64,000 bases of DNA, taken from positions 310,001-374,000 of the forward strand of contig NZ_BCRD01000001.1 of assembly GCF_001552415.1 (NCBI RefSeq). Direction: 5' to 3'. This document shows, in pieces, positions 46,955 to 57,011 of the stretch (the first letter of the stretch is position 1; every line of letters starts with the position of its first letter). The DNA is from Corynebacterium xerosis NBRC 16721 = ATCC 373. Lineage in GTDB: Bacteria > Actinomycetota > Actinomycetes > Mycobacteriales > Mycobacteriaceae. The notes under the pieces are model-generated. The model searched no databases. It was not told the origin of the DNA and saw only the letters and a program-made list of their open reading frames with translations. The translations under genes were made by a program, and so were the position numbers.

Positions 46955-48340
46955 GTGGCCCCGAAGTCTGTCGTCGATACCGTCGCGAACCTGTGCAAGC
47001 GCAGGGGTTTCGTCTACCCCTGCGGTGAAATCTACGGCGGTACGCGCTCCGCGTGGGACTACGGTCCGCTGGGCGTGGAGCTGAAGGAAAACATCAAGCG
47101 CCAGTGGTGGAAGACCTTCGTCACCGGCCGCAAGGACGTCGTCGGATTGGATTCGTCGATCATCCTGCCGCGCCAGGTGTGGGAGGCCTCCGGCCACGTC
47201 GCGACGTTCACCGATCCGCTGGTCGAGTCGCTGCACACCCACAAGCGCTACCGCGCCGACCACCTCCTCGAGGCGTACGAGGCCAAGCACGGCCACCCGC
47301 CGGCCAACGGCTTGGCCGACGTCCCGGACCCGGAGACCGGCCAGCCGGGCAACTGGACCGAGCCGCAGAACTTCTCGGGCCTGCTGAAGACCTTCCTCGG
47401 TCCCGTCGACAACGAGGTCGGCCTGCACTACATGCGCCCGGAGACGGCGCAGGGCATCTTCGTCAACTTCAAGAACGTCATGACCACCGCGCGCATGAAG
47501 CCGCCGTTCGGCATCGGCCAGACGGGCAAGGCGTTCCGCAACGAGATCACCCCGGGCAACTTCATCTTCCGCACCCGCGAGTTCGAACAGATGGAGATCG
47601 AGTACTTCACCGCCCCGGACGACGCCCCGGCGAAGTTCGACGAGTGGGTCGACGCCTGCTGGAACTGGTTCATCGACCTGGGCATCAACCCGGAGAACAT
47701 GCGCCAGTTCGACGTTCCCGACGATGAGCGCGCCCACTACTCGGCCCGCACCATCGATTTCGAGTACCGCTTCCACTTCCAGGGCAACGAGTGGGGCGAG
47801 CTGATGGGCGTCGCCAACCGCACCGACTACGACCTGGGCTGCCACATCGAGCACTCGGGCGAGGATCTGCGCTACCACGATCAGGTCACCGGCGAGAAGT
47901 ACGTGCCGTACGTCATCGAGCCGTCGTTCGGTCTGACCCGCGCGATGATGGCGTTCCTGTGCGACGCGTACGTCGAGGAGGAGGTGCCCAACGCCAAGGG
48001 CGGCACCGACACCCGCACCGTGCTGAAGCTCGACCCGCGCCTGTCGCCGGTGAAGGTCGCCGTGCTGCCGCTGAGCAAGAAGGACACGCTGACCCCGACG
48101 GCCGAGGCCGTGGCGGACAAGCTGCGCGGCCTGTGGGCCATCGACTACGACACGTCGGGTGCGATCGGCCGCCGTTACCGCCGCCAGGATGAGATCGGCA
48201 CGCCGTTCTGCGTCACCGTCGACTTCGACACCCTGGAGGATGGCGCCGTCACCGTCCGCGAGCGCGACACGATGGAGCAGGAGCGCGTCAAGATCGACGA
48301 GCTCGAGGGCTACCTCGCGCAGCGCCTGGTGGGCTGCTAA
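46955..48340 (+). CDS. glyS: Glycyl-tRNA synthetase (dimeric class II)
   Basis: A 461-residue single-chain glycine-tRNA ligase. Motifs: [16 protein letters not shown] [18 protein letters not shown] near residue 29, [17 protein letters not shown] near 160, [14 protein letters not shown] near 205, and the C-terminal anticodon-binding domain with [10 protein letters not shown]. Start GTG 46955. Length is normal. The neighbour 60 bases downstream is on the same strand. Confidence 0.96.
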   Translation: MAPKSVVDTVANLCKRRGFVYPCGEIYGGTRSAWDYGPLGVELKENIKRQWWKTFVTGRKDVVGLDSSIILPRQVWEASGHVATFTDPLVESLHTHKRYRADHLLEAYEAKHGHPPANGLADVPDPETGQPGNWTEPQNFSGLLKTFLGPVDNEVGLHYMRPETAQGIFVNFKNVMTTARMKPPFGIGQTGKAFRNEITPGNFIFRTREFEQMEIEYFTAPDDAPAKFDEWVDACWNWFIDLGINPENMRQFDVPDDERAHYSARTIDFEYRFHFQGNEWGELMGVANRTDYDLGCHIEHSGEDLRYHDQVTGEKYVPYVIEPSFGLTRAMMAFLCDAYVEEEVPNAKGGTDTRTVLKLDPRLSPVKVAVLPLSKKDTLTPTAEAVADKLRGLWAIDYDTSGAIGRRYRRQDEIGTPFCVTVDFDTLEDGAVTVRERDTMEQERVKIDELEGYLAQRLVGC

Positions 48341-48400
48341 ACCGGTCTTGGGCACCGGCCCGGGGATCGACGACCGCATTCGTCAGCTAGGAGACATCGC

Positions 48401-49282
48401 ATGAGCGACAACAACGACCGTCCGGCAGTCGACCCGGAGGGGCTTTCCGACGAGCCGACCGTGACTCCCGCGGAGGACGTCGAGGCCCCGAAGGTGCCGG
48501 AGGCGGATCCCGTGGACGGCCCGAAGCTCGCCGGCCCCGCCGATGGCGAGGAAGCTCCGCGTGTCGGCGAGTCCGCCGGTCGCGAGGAAGCTCCGCGTGT
48601 CGGCGGGTCGGCTGCCTCCGCGGCCTCCACGGACGCGGTCGCCTCCACGGATTCCACCGCCGCAGCCCCCACTCCGCAGCTGCGAGAGATCGACGAGTCG
48701 CATGCGGCGACCCTGGATGACGGCACCGTCGTCCATTGGGAGAGCTGGCGTTTGGGCGACGAGGTCAAGAACGGCGACGAGGTCCGCATCCCCGTGATCG
48801 CGGAGGGTGCCGAGGTGGCGGAGTACGTGCGCGTCGGGCCGGAGGAGGCCATCGCCACGGCGCAGGGGGCCTGGGATCTCGACGTCGTCGGTGAGGGGCG
48901 CTTGGTGGCGACTCTGCCGGATGGCCGCGTGTTCACGGCCGGCGGCAAGGACCGTTCGAAGCTGTCGCGCGCGAAGAAGATCGACGTCGATTTGGGCGGG
49001 GACCGCACCATTTTCGTGGTGTGCGAAGGCGCGCAGAATTACGTCATCGAGGATGAGCGCGGCGGCAAGCTCGGCCAGTTCACGGGCGCCAATCGCGGCG
49101 TCCGCACCGCGGAGATCCAGTACGACACGGATGCCGGCCGGGCCCTGCCAGATGAGGAGAAGATTTTCCTCAGCTGGGTCGCCCGCCGCGTCCTCGAGTA
49201 CCGGATGATCAGCTCGACCTGGATTCTGACCATTTGCCTGCTGCTGCTCATCGCCTACCTCGTGTGGGTGTGGGTGTCGTAG
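48401..49282 (+). CDS. Tail-anchored membrane protein of unknown function
   Basis: A 293-residue protein. Residues 1-95 are acidic low complexity, with an internal duplication (GEEAPRVGES and REEAPRVGGS). The middle (about 100-255) is a beta-rich folded domain (LDDGTVVHWESWRLGDEVKN, IFVVCEGAQNYVIEDERGGK) somewhat reminiscent of tubby/LURP-one folds. One C-terminal helix, WILTICLLLLIAYLVWVWV, anchors it with the bulk in the cytoplasm. ATG 48401 follows TAGGAG. Six bases separate it from the next gene. Confidence 0.7.
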   Translation: MSDNNDRPAVDPEGLSDEPTVTPAEDVEAPKVPEADPVDGPKLAGPADGEEAPRVGESAGREEAPRVGGSAASAASTDAVASTDSTAAAPTPQLREIDESHAATLDDGTVVHWESWRLGDEVKNGDEVRIPVIAEGAEVAEYVRVGPEEAIATAQGAWDLDVVGEGRLVATLPDGRVFTAGGKDRSKLSRAKKIDVDLGGDRTIFVVCEGAQNYVIEDERGGKLGQFTGANRGVRTAEIQYDTDAGRALPDEEKIFLSWVARRVLEYRMISSTWILTICLLLLIAYLVWVWVS

Positions 49283-49288
49283 GCGATC

Positions 49289-49777
49289 ATGGTGCGCGAC
49301 GCACGGCCCGGTGGTGTTCCGGGGGAGGGTCACGGCCCGATCCCCGGTGATGCCGCCGGGCCGTGGCGCGTTTCGGGGGAGCCTTCTTCGGGGGGTGGTT
49401 CGCTTTACGACGCCGCCGGTTCCCCGTTGGCCGTCGGTTGGCGGGTCACGCCGGGTGGGCTGACGGGGCGGTCGTTCACGGTGTCGTCGCCGGATGCGTG
49501 GTGGCGGGTGCGTGCGGTCGGGTTGACCGTCGCGCACATGGTGATCTCGGGTCCCGGTGGCGAGTTGAGCTTGAATCGGCGGGACGGTGAGCGGGGGCGC
49601 GATGTCGTCGCGGTCGACGAGCGGCGGTTGGTGGCGCGGACGAAGTTGAGTCGCGGCCGCGTCGTCGTGGAGATCGTTGGGGGCGGTCCCGATGCCGCCG
49701 GGGTGGATCCGGAGTTGTTGGCGGCGGCGTCGTTCGCGTGCGCCCACCTGGACGGTCCGGCGCGCTTGCTGGGGTAG
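49289..49777 (+). CDS. Unknown soluble protein (162 aa)
   Basis: A 162-residue protein following the tail-anchored gene by six bases. Residues 1-40 are Gly/Pro-rich; the rest alternates beta strands (GWRVTPGGLTGRSFTVSS, AHMVISGPGGELSLNRR) and ends with a helix PELLAAASFACAHL. The fold hint resembles its upstream neighbour and LURP-one-like domains, but this is speculative. Probably co-transcribed. Start ATG 49289. Confidence 0.55.
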   Translation: MVRDARPGGVPGEGHGPIPGDAAGPWRVSGEPSSGGGSLYDAAGSPLAVGWRVTPGGLTGRSFTVSSPDAWWRVRAVGLTVAHMVISGPGGELSLNRRDGERGRDVVAVDERRLVARTKLSRGRVVVEIVGGGPDAAGVDPELLAAASFACAHLDGPARLLG

Positions 49778-49824
49778 GCGCCCGGTTGTTCTTGATGGGG
49801 CACGTGCGGGGCCCGCCCTGATGG

Positions 49825-49913
49825 GGGCCGGGTCTCCGCCCGGCCTGATGCAGTGGGCCGGGTCTCCGCCCGGCCTGATGCAGTGGGCCGGGCCTGGCTC
49901 GGTCTAATGCGGT
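49825..49913. repeat. 30-bp tandem repeat with hairpins
   Basis: Two exact 30-base units (49825-49854, 49855-49884) and a degenerate third (49885-49913). Each full unit contains GCCGGG-TCTCCG-CCCGGC. Located between convergent genes, so the stacked hairpins may act as a bidirectional terminator. Confidence 0.8.
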
Positions 49914-49928
49914 TGCGGCGCCAGCCCG

Positions 49929-52046
49929 TCAGAAGCTCGCGGAACCTCCGGAGCCGCCGCCGAAGCCGCCGCCACCTCCGAAGCCCCCGCCGCCACCGAA
50001 GCCGCCGCCGAAGCCTCCGCCTCCGTTCATCATGCTGCCGAGGACCATGCCGGCGATCATGGCGCCGGAGTTGCCGCCGCCGCGGTGCTGATTCATGCGT
50101 TGGCGGTGGCGGTTGATGTCGTCGCGTGCGGCCTTGGCGGCCTGGCGTCCGAGCTGGGCGGCGGTGCGGGCTTCCTGGATGCCGCGGCGCGGGTGGCGTG
50201 CGGCGTCATCGCCGGGGTCGCCGGCGATGCCCTCGGCGATGGCCAGGTGCCGTTCGGCTTCGGCGAGGCGGGTGCGCGCGGTGGAGCCGACGATGCTGCG
50301 CCGGGTGCCGATGATGTCCCGGGCGCCGGTGATCTGGGCGCGGGCGTCGTGAAGCGTGTTGTGGAGGGTGTGCATGGTGCGGGCGAAGGCGTTCGCCGCG
50401 TCGCGGGCTTCTTCGAGTTCTTCGTCGAGTTCGGCGTCGGCATCGGTCAACGCGGTCCACGCTCCGAGCGGGTCGGTGGAGCCCTTCGTTTCTGCGACGC
50501 CCAGGGCGCTGCGCCCGGATTCGACGGCCTTGGCCAGGCCATCGCGGTCGACGTTGGCGGCGTCGGGTGCGGCGAGGAGGTTGGTGGCTTCGTCGATTTC
50601 GCCGCGGACTTCGGCGATCAGCGCCTGCAGTCCGGCGACGGCTTGGGCGATGTTGTCGTCGGCGTGCTCGATGCCTTCGACGAGCTTCTCGGCCTGGTCC
50701 AGCGCGAGGTCGGTGGCGCGCAGCGCGTCGATGAGGCCGCCTTGTTCGCCGGCGGGCTTGGCCAGCAGGCCGCGGGCGGTGTCGGCGGAGCGCTCGGCCA
50801 TGTTGACGTGTTCGGTGGCCATGTCGATGTTGTCGCTGATCGACGCGAGGGTGTCCTCGTCGTAGCGGGCGCGCAGGCCGTCGAGGGTGGTGGCCGCCTT
50901 GGGGATGCGGGTGCGCAGGTCGATGGCTCGCTGCATCAGGTGGTCGAGGGCGTCGGGGGCGTTGAGCAGCTGCGCGCGCATTTCGCCGTAGCGGGCGACT
51001 TCGGCGTCGAGGCGGTCGTCGGCGGTGCCGCAGGTGGAGATGATCTCCAGCAGCATGGCGCGGCGTTCGGCCTCGGGCAGGGTCGCGCCGTCGTCGATGC
51101 GCTGGCGCAGTTCGAAGGCGCGGTTGAGGGTGCGCTGCGAGTTCACCAGTGCCGTGGCCAGGTCGCGGACGCGGGCGTCGCCGAATTCGGCGCGGGCCAG
51201 GTCGAGTTCGGTGGTGGCCAGGCGGATGGACTCGTCGGTGGAGACGAGTTCTTCGCTGGCGAGGGTGTCCAGGGCGTCGGTGGACAGGCGGTCGTGGGAG
51301 GCCACGTCGTCGGGCCGCAGCGTCTTGCCCTCCTCGATTTCGGAGGCGACGCGCTTCTTGCGGTTGCGGCGCGACCACGCCCAGGCGCCGCCGCCGATGG
51401 CCGCGGCACCGGCGGCGCCCGCGCCGAGGACCCCGAGACCGTCTGCGGCGGTGGGGGCGGTTGCTTCGTCGATGGCGGCGACGGCTGCGCCGGCCCAGTC
51501 GTCGGTGCCCAGTGCGGGCACGGCGGCGTTGGCCAGGTCCTGGCCGGAGGCGTGGGCGTCGCGGCCGGCGTAGCCGCCGACGTTGCGGTCGCCGACGGCC
51601 ACGGCGAACACGGCGAGGTTCGGGGTGCCGCCGAGTGCCTGCCAGGTTTGCTGGGCCCACTGGTCGGCGGACGTGCCGTCGAAGGAGTTCACGTAGATGA
51701 TGCGCATCACGGTGCCCTGGTCCTGCTGGAGTTGGGCGGCGCGTTCGTTGATGGATGCTTCCTGGCCGTCGGTGAGCACGTCGGCGGCGTCCCAGATCCG
51801 GCCGTCGAAGCGCTGGGGCGCTTCGGCGCGTGCGGCGGGCGGGCCGAACGATGGGGTCGCGGACCCGAAGGGGCCCGGCGCCGATGCGAGCAGCATGCCG
51901 GCCACCGGCCCGGACAGTGCGACGAGTGCACCGGCTCCGAGGGCTGCGGAGATGCGGGGCACGGGGCCGCGTGCTTGACGACGTCCCGGCACCGTTGCTC
52001 GTTCGGCGTGCTGGAAGTGGCGGCGGCTGTGATCGTGCTCGGTCAT
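49929..52046 (-). CDS. TPM-domain membrane protein (Rv2345-like)
   Basis: A 705-residue protein. N-terminal signal/anchor ([20 protein letters not shown], about 32-55), a TPM domain (about 75-200; [20 protein letters not shown]), a second membrane helix near 215-235, a long coiled-coil region (about 240-640) and a Gly/Phe-rich tail ([13 protein letters not shown]). Same architecture and place (next to dgt) as M. tuberculosis Rv2345. TPM proteins are linked to photosystem repair or phosphatase activity in plants; the bacterial role is unknown. ATG 52046 has TATCCT six bases upstream: leaderless. Confidence 0.85.
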   Translation of the reverse strand: MTEHDHSRRHFQHAERATVPGRRQARGPVPRISAALGAGALVALSGPVAGMLLASAPGPFGSATPSFGPPAARAEAPQRFDGRIWDAADVLTDGQEASINERAAQLQQDQGTVMRIIYVNSFDGTSADQWAQQTWQALGGTPNLAVFAVAVGDRNVGGYAGRDAHASGQDLANAAVPALGTDDWAGAAVAAIDEATAPTAADGLGVLGAGAAGAAAIGGGAWAWSRRNRKKRVASEIEEGKTLRPDDVASHDRLSTDALDTLASEELVSTDESIRLATTELDLARAEFGDARVRDLATALVNSQRTLNRAFELRQRIDDGATLPEAERRAMLLEIISTCGTADDRLDAEVARYGEMRAQLLNAPDALDHLMQRAIDLRTRIPKAATTLDGLRARYDEDTLASISDNIDMATEHVNMAERSADTARGLLAKPAGEQGGLIDALRATDLALDQAEKLVEGIEHADDNIAQAVAGLQALIAEVRGEIDEATNLLAAPDAANVDRDGLAKAVESGRSALGVAETKGSTDPLGAWTALTDADAELDEELEEARDAANAFARTMHTLHNTLHDARAQITGARDIIGTRRSIVGSTARTRLAEAERHLAIAEGIAGDPGDDAARHPRRGIQEARTAAQLGRQAAKAARDDINRHRQRMNQHRGGGNSGAMIAGMVLGSMMNGGGGFGGGFGGGGGFGGGGGFGGGSGGSASF

Positions 52047-52183
52047 GCCCCGAGGATACGTGGGCGCCGTGGGCCCGGCGGGTCGCACCGGGGGAATGTG
52101 CCGCGGGCCCGGCGGGCCGCACCGGGGAAATGCGCTGCGGCCGGATTACAGCGCGCCTAACTGCGGCGTATTCGAGTCGGCGG

Positions 52184-52195
52184 CATGATGGGTTG
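52184..52195 (+). promoter_or_regulatory. Leaderless promoter core of dgt
   Basis: CATGAT at 52184-52189 and GGGTTG precede GTG 52196, 138 bases from the divergent TPM-gene promoter. Confidence 0.5.
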
Positions 52196-53542
52196 GTGGC
52201 CGCACGTTTCCGTTATTCAGCTTCCGATCTCGATCGCATCCTCGTGGAGGGCGCGAAATTGTCCCTGCTGCCGGGGGCGGAGACCGTGGAGGCGCACCGG
52301 ACGGCGTTTTCCCGGGATCGCGCCCGCGTCCTGCATTCGGCGGCGTTGCGCAGGTTGGCGGACAAGACGCAGGTGGTCGGGCCCCACGATGGCGATACGC
52401 CGCGCACGCGGCTGACCCATTCGCTGGAGGTGGCGCAGATCGCCCGGGGCATCGCATCGGATCTCGGCGCCGACGAGGATCTCGCGGAGTTGGCCGGGCT
52501 CACCCACGACATCGGGCATCCGCCGTACGGGCACAACGGCGAACGGGCGCTCGACGAGATCGCCGCCGAGTGCGGCGGTTTCGAGGGCAATGCACAGACG
52601 CTGCGGATCCTCGCGCGGCTGGAGCCGAAGACCCTCGACGGCACCGGCAACCCGTGTGGCCTGAACCTGACGCGCGCGGCCCTCGACGCGGCGTGCAAGT
52701 ACCCGTGGACCCCGATTGCGCCGGATGGCACGAAGCGGACGAAGTACGGCGCGTACCAGGAGGACGCTCCGATCCTCGACTGGATCCGGGCGGGCGCCCC
52801 GTATGGGCGGCAGTGCCTCGAGGCGCAGATCATGGACTGGTCCGACGACGTCGCCTATTCCGTCCACGACGTCGAGGACGGCATCGTCTCCGGCCGCATC
52901 GACCTCGGCGTGCTGTGGGACACCGTGGAGTTGGCGGCGCTGGCGGACAAGGGGGCCCTCGCGTTCGGCGGCGATCCGGCGGAGCTGGTGGAGGCCGCCG
53001 GACGGCTGGCCAGCTTGCCCGTGGTCTCCGCCGCGGCGTCCTACGACGGTTCGCTGCAGTCCATGGTGGCGCTGAAACGGATGACGTCGGAGCTGGTCGG
53101 CCGTTTCGTCACCGCGTCGGTCGCAGGTACCAGGAGCGCTGCGCGGGCCTCGTGGGCGTCGTCGAGCGACGCCGAAGGGATCTTCGGCCCGAAGCAGCCC
53201 ATCGACCGGGCCCTGGGGCGCTATGAGGCGGATCTGGCCGTGCCTGCGGGGATCTTGGCGGAGGTGACAATGCTGAAGACCATCGCCGTGCTCTACGTCA
53301 TGGACCTGCCCCGCCACATCCGCCGGCAGGATCGGGAGCGCGACCGGCTGTTCCGCGTCGCCGAATACTTGAAGGAGGGCGCGCCCGGGGCCCTGGATCC
53401 GGTGTACCGCTGGATGTACGACCAGGCGGAGTCGGATGCCGCGAGGCTGCGGGTCATCGTCGATCAGATCGCGTCGATGACGGAGTCGCGGGTGGAGCGG
53501 CTCGACCGGCAGATCGCGGGTGTATCGGCGGCTTGGGGGTAG
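52196..53542 (+). CDS. dgt: dGTP triphosphohydrolase-like HD protein
   Basis: A 448-residue HD-domain phosphohydrolase that removes triphosphate from dNTPs. Motifs: [16 protein letters not shown] (His), [18 protein letters not shown] (HD), [16 protein letters not shown] (Asp), near residues 62, 100 and 215. GTG 52196 is chosen because of the CATGATGGG core and because the upstream open frame is noise. Next to dnaG as in mycobacteria; a VKOR and an RNase gene intervene on the opposite strand. Confidence 0.92.
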   Translation: MAARFRYSASDLDRILVEGAKLSLLPGAETVEAHRTAFSRDRARVLHSAALRRLADKTQVVGPHDGDTPRTRLTHSLEVAQIARGIASDLGADEDLAELAGLTHDIGHPPYGHNGERALDEIAAECGGFEGNAQTLRILARLEPKTLDGTGNPCGLNLTRAALDAACKYPWTPIAPDGTKRTKYGAYQEDAPILDWIRAGAPYGRQCLEAQIMDWSDDVAYSVHDVEDGIVSGRIDLGVLWDTVELAALADKGALAFGGDPAELVEAAGRLASLPVVSAAASYDGSLQSMVALKRMTSELVGRFVTASVAGTRSAARASWASSSDAEGIFGPKQPIDRALGRYEADLAVPAGILAEVTMLKTIAVLYVMDLPRHIRRQDRERDRLFRVAEYLKEGAPGALDPVYRWMYDQAESDAARLRVIVDQIASMTESRVERLDRQIAGVSAAWG

Positions 53543-53627
53543 TGGCCGCCCGTCGCTGGTGGCCGCCTGGGGGTAGTGGCCGCGCGGGGGGCGGGCCGTT
53601 TCACGGGCCGGGCGAGTGGGTGCCGGT
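53543..53627. other. Convergent gap dgt/VKOR
   Basis: Contains a partial duplication of the dgt 3' end: GGGGGTAGTGGCCGC occurs over the stop codon and again near 53570. An imperfect GGGCC/GGCCC dyad near 53595-53612 may end transcription. Confidence 0.4.
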
Positions 53628-54233
53628 CTAGAAGAAGAACCCGAACTCGATGATGATCAGCGCGGCGATCAAGACCACGACCGCGATGAGGATCGGGAAC
53701 CGCAGCATGTTCAGCGTCGCGTGCACCCGAGCCAGGCCGGAGCCGGGGGATCGGTCGGCGGCGTCTCCCATGAAACGCAGGAACGCGAACCAGAACATGG
53801 TGATGGTCACGGCCCACACGACCATGCAGTAGATGCACAGGGCGTGGATGCTGTACACCGCGTGGTAGGCCAGCCACAGGCAGAAGATGGAAGCGAGCCC
53901 GAGGCCGATGACGAAGGCCGTGCGGAACCAGCGCGGCAGAGCCGCGCCGGTGAGCATGAGCACGCCGATGGCCATGACCACCGAGAAACCGGAAATGCCC
54001 AGCAGTGGGTTGGGGATGCCGAAGGCGGCGGCCTGCTCGCTGATCATCACCGAGCCGCAGGTGAAGGACTCCCCGAACGTGCAGGACGGGACGTAGGAAG
54101 AATCCTCGGCCAGCTCGAACTTTTCGACGGTCAGCGTCATCGACGCGATCAGACCGATGAAGGCTCCGATGGCGTACAGCCATGCCAGGGGCTTGGGCGT
54201 GGTCAGGCTGGGGTGCGCGGTGGTGGACTCCAT
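53628..54233 (-). CDS. Vitamin K epoxide reductase family membrane protein
   Basis: A 201-residue, four- or five-helix protein. The loop cysteine is in FTCGSVM near residue 58 and the active-site pair is CIYCMVVW near 135, with Ser/Thr near the first helix. In actinobacteria VKOR reoxidises a DsbA-like partner for disulfide formation in secreted proteins. ATG 54233 has a strong TAATAT -10 (54246-54241) seven bases upstream: leaderless. Upstream and separated by ten bases is a secreted RNase with two cysteines. Confidence 0.9.
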   Translation of the reverse strand: MESTTAHPSLTTPKPLAWLYAIGAFIGLIASMTLTVEKFELAEDSSYVPSCTFGESFTCGSVMISEQAAAFGIPNPLLGISGFSVVMAIGVLMLTGAALPRWFRTAFVIGLGLASIFCLWLAYHAVYSIHALCIYCMVVWAVTITMFWFAFLRFMGDAADRSPGSGLARVHATLNMLRFPILIAVVVLIAALIIIEFGFFF

Positions 54234-54243
54234 ATCCCGGATA

Positions 54244-54804
54244 TTAGTCCTCGGCATCGGGGATCGCGCAGAAGGACTCGTAGTGGTCGTCGGTGTAGTA
54301 CCAGACGTCCGGGTCTTCCTCGGTGCCGCCGCCGACGACGATGCGCCGGGCGCCGCGGTGGTCGAGACCGGGGGTTTCCACGGTGTATTCGCGGTAGTAG
54401 CTGCCGCGCTGCTTCGGCAGGATGCCTTCGTAGTTGCCGAAGTGCTTGCCGTCGTGGGCGGAGTACAGGTGGTCCTGGTCGGTGAGGATCCGGTCGATGA
54501 CGTCGTCGGCCTGCGGCGGCAGGGTGTCGACGGGGCACGTGCCCTCGCCGACGGAGGTTTCGCCACCATCGCGGTGATCGCCGGGCTCACCGCCGTCCCG
54601 GTTCGCCGTGGGCCGTGCGTCGGTGGCCGTCGCGGTGGCGTTGCCGCCATTGTCTCCACTATTGCCGCCGCTGCCGTTGCCATCGCCGCCGGCACCCCCG
54701 GCGCCGCCATCGCCCCCGAGGTCGATGCCCAGCCACGCGCCGGCGAGCGCCAGCACGAGGGCGCCGCCCGCCGCGAGGATCCCCTTGCCCTTCTTCCCGT
54801 CCAT
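54244..54804 (-). CDS. Secreted guanyl-specific RNase (RNase Sa/barnase family)
   Basis: A 186-residue protein with an N-terminal signal/anchor (ILAAGGALVLALAGAWLG), a Gly/Asn/Asp-rich linker (about 30-85) and a C-terminal domain matching Streptomyces RNase Sa: TCPVDTLPPQADDVIDRI, FGNYEGILPKQRGSYYREYT, RGARRIVVGG and YYTDDHYESFCAI. Catalytic Glu (YYREYT), Arg (RGARR) and His (TDDHY) are all present. Two Cys (in GTCPV and SFCAI) align with the single disulfide of RNase Sa. No barstar-like inhibitor gene is adjacent. It may be a toxin or a nutrient RNase. Confidence 0.85.
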   Translation of the reverse strand: MDGKKGKGILAAGGALVLALAGAWLGIDLGGDGGAGGAGGDGNGSGGNSGDNGGNATATATDARPTANRDGGEPGDHRDGGETSVGEGTCPVDTLPPQADDVIDRILTDQDHLYSAHDGKHFGNYEGILPKQRGSYYREYTVETPGLDHRGARRIVVGGGTEEDPDVWYYTDDHYESFCAIPDAED

Positions 54805-54876
54805 TCCCGCCCGTTCGTCCTTTTCCTAGTAGTTTCCGTCCGATTTCGGTGTCCCGGTCAGTTTCGCATGTGCGGC

Positions 54877-54889
54877 GGCGTCGCAAAGC
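54877..54889 (+). repeat. Dispersed 13-bp motif, copy g
   Basis: GGCGTCGCAAAGC, one mismatch to consensus, in the divergent gap between the RNase gene and dnaG. Confidence 0.5.
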
Positions 54890-54992
54890 AATCGGTGCCA
54901 CGGCCCGCCCGGCTGGATCGCGCGCCCTGCCGGCCCCGTGGAGTGGCCCGCCCGCCCAGGTGGCACGGAGGGCGCGCGGCTAAGGTGGTGCC

Positions 54993-57011
54993 ATGGCAAG
55001 AGGACGCATCCCCGACAGCGACATCGCGGCGATCCGCGAACGTACGCCGATCGAGGAGATCGTCGCGGAGTACGTCCAGCTCAAGCCGGGTGGCGCGGAT
55101 TCGATGAAGGGGCTGTCGCCGTTCAAGGACGAGCGCACGCCCAGCTTCCACGTGCGGCCCAATCACGGTTACTACCACTGCTTTTCGACGGGCAAGGGCG
55201 GGGACGTCTTCAGCTTCCTCATGGAGATGGAGCACCTGACGTTCCCCGAGGCCGTGGAGGCGTGCGCCGAGAAGATCGGTTACCGCATCAATTACGAGGG
55301 CGGCGGCACCGGCCGGCGGGAGGAGCCGGGCACGCGCCAGCGGCTCATCGCCGCCAACCGTGAGGCGCAGAAGTTCTACGCCATGCAGCTGGGCAAGCCC
55401 GATGCGGAGACGGCGCGGACGTTCCTCACCGACCGCGGGTTCACCATGGAGCAGGCCAAGCAGTTCGGCTGCGGGTATGCGCCGGCCGGTTGGGACACGT
55501 TGACCAAGCACCTGCAGCGGCTGGGCTTTTCCTTCGACGAGCTGGAGAAGGCGGGCCTGGCGCGGATGGGGCGCAAGGGGCCGATGGACCGATTCCACCG
55601 GCGGCTGCTGTGGCCGATCCGCAACATCAGCGGCGACGTCATCGGTTTCGGTGCGAGGAAGCTTTTCGACGACGACAACCTGGGCAAGTACATGAACACG
55701 CCCGAGACGATGCTCTACAAGAAGTCGAAGGTGCTGTTCGGCCTGGATCATGCGAAGAAGTCGATTGCGGAGGGCCACCGCGCGGTCATCGTCGAGGGCT
55801 ACACCGACGTCATGGCCATGCACGCCGCCGGCGTGACCACCGCCGTCGCGGCGTGCGGCACCGCCTTCGGCGAGGAGCACCTGCAGATGCTGCGGCGGCT
55901 GATGCTCGACGACAGTTTCTTCCGCGGCGAGCTGATCTACACCTTCGACGGCGACGAGGCCGGGCAGAAGGCGGCGATGCGCGCGTTCGAGGGGGAGCAG
56001 CAGTTCACCGGCCAGAGTTACGTCGCCGTCGCCCCCGATGGCATGGACCCGTGCGACCTGCGCCTGGAAAAGGGCGATGCGTCGGTGCGGGATCTGGTGG
56101 CCCAGCGCACCCCACTCGTGGAGTTCGTGCTGCGGACCCTGTTGTCCGACTACGACATGACCACGCCCAACGGCCGCGTCGAGGGCCTGCGGCGCGTGGT
56201 GCCGGTGCTGGGCAAGATCCGCGACACCGCGCTGCGCGACGAGTACGCCCGCGAGGTCGCCGGCTGGGTCGGCTGGAACGACGAGGCCGAGTTCGTCCGC
56301 CGCGTGCGCGACGAGGCCCGCAATCCGTCGCAGGACGACGGTCCCCGCAGGCGGCCGATCCGCAAGCGCGACGAGGACGACGCGGCCGGGCCGGGGGCGC
56401 CCGGCTTCGGCGGTGGCGCCGGTGGCGCCGGTGGTGCGAATGGTGCCGGTGGTTCCGGGGGCCCCGGTGGTTCCGCCGGCCGTGCGCCGGGTGGGGCGCC
56501 CGCGCGGCCGATGCTGCCGTACCCCGATGCCCGCGACCCGGAGCTGCACGTCCAGCGCGAGGCGATGAAGCTCGCGATTCAGGAGCCCGTCATCACCGGG
56601 CCCGTGTTCGACGCGTTGTCGCCGGATACGTTTTCGCATCCGACGTATCGGGCGCTTTTCGACGCCACCCAGGAAGCGGGAGGGGTGGCGTCGCACAGCG
56701 GCGGCGCCGAATGGGTCACCGCGCTGCTGGGGAAGATCGACGATGCCGTGGGCCGCGCCCTGGTCACCGAGCTGGGAGTGGAGGAGATCCGCGTCGATCC
56801 GGAGATGCTGCGCGCCTACTCGTCGTCCGTGTTGGCCCGCCTGCAGGAAGTGTGGGTCGGCGGGCAGGTGGCGCAGGTCAAGTCGATGCTCGCGCGCATG
56901 CGGCCCTCCGACGACGAGGCCGGGTACCGGCAGCTGTTCGCCGACCTGCTCGCCCTCGAGGACTACCGCCGGGAACTGCTGGCGGAGGCGCTCAAGGTGC
57001 AGGTGGACTAA
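54993..57011 (+). CDS. dnaG: DNA primase DnaG with degenerate zinc site
   Basis: A 672-residue primase. The N-terminal zinc domain is present in outline, but ligands are changed: Ser42, Lys45, Cys63 and Thr66 stand where Cys, His, Cys, Cys are expected (GLSPFKDERTPSFHV, YYHCFSTGKGG). The TOPRIM core is intact: AVIVEGYTDVMAMHAAG and TFDGDEAGQKAAMRA. A Gly/Ala-rich linker (about 470-505) leads to the helicase-binding domain. ATG 54993 has TAAGGT (54981-54986) six bases upstream: leaderless. It must be essential, so the zinc loss is tolerated. Confidence 0.93.
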   Translation: MARGRIPDSDIAAIRERTPIEEIVAEYVQLKPGGADSMKGLSPFKDERTPSFHVRPNHGYYHCFSTGKGGDVFSFLMEMEHLTFPEAVEACAEKIGYRINYEGGGTGRREEPGTRQRLIAANREAQKFYAMQLGKPDAETARTFLTDRGFTMEQAKQFGCGYAPAGWDTLTKHLQRLGFSFDELEKAGLARMGRKGPMDRFHRRLLWPIRNISGDVIGFGARKLFDDDNLGKYMNTPETMLYKKSKVLFGLDHAKKSIAEGHRAVIVEGYTDVMAMHAAGVTTAVAACGTAFGEEHLQMLRRLMLDDSFFRGELIYTFDGDEAGQKAAMRAFEGEQQFTGQSYVAVAPDGMDPCDLRLEKGDASVRDLVAQRTPLVEFVLRTLLSDYDMTTPNGRVEGLRRVVPVLGKIRDTALRDEYAREVAGWVGWNDEAEFVRRVRDEARNPSQDDGPRRRPIRKRDEDDAAGPGAPGFGGGAGGAGGANGAGGSGGPGGSAGRAPGGAPARPMLPYPDARDPELHVQREAMKLAIQEPVITGPVFDALSPDTFSHPTYRALFDATQEAGGVASHSGGAEWVTALLGKIDDAVGRALVTELGVEEIRVDPEMLRAYSSSVLARLQEVWVGGQVAQVKSMLARMRPSDDEAGYRQLFADLLALEDYRRELLAEALKVQVD

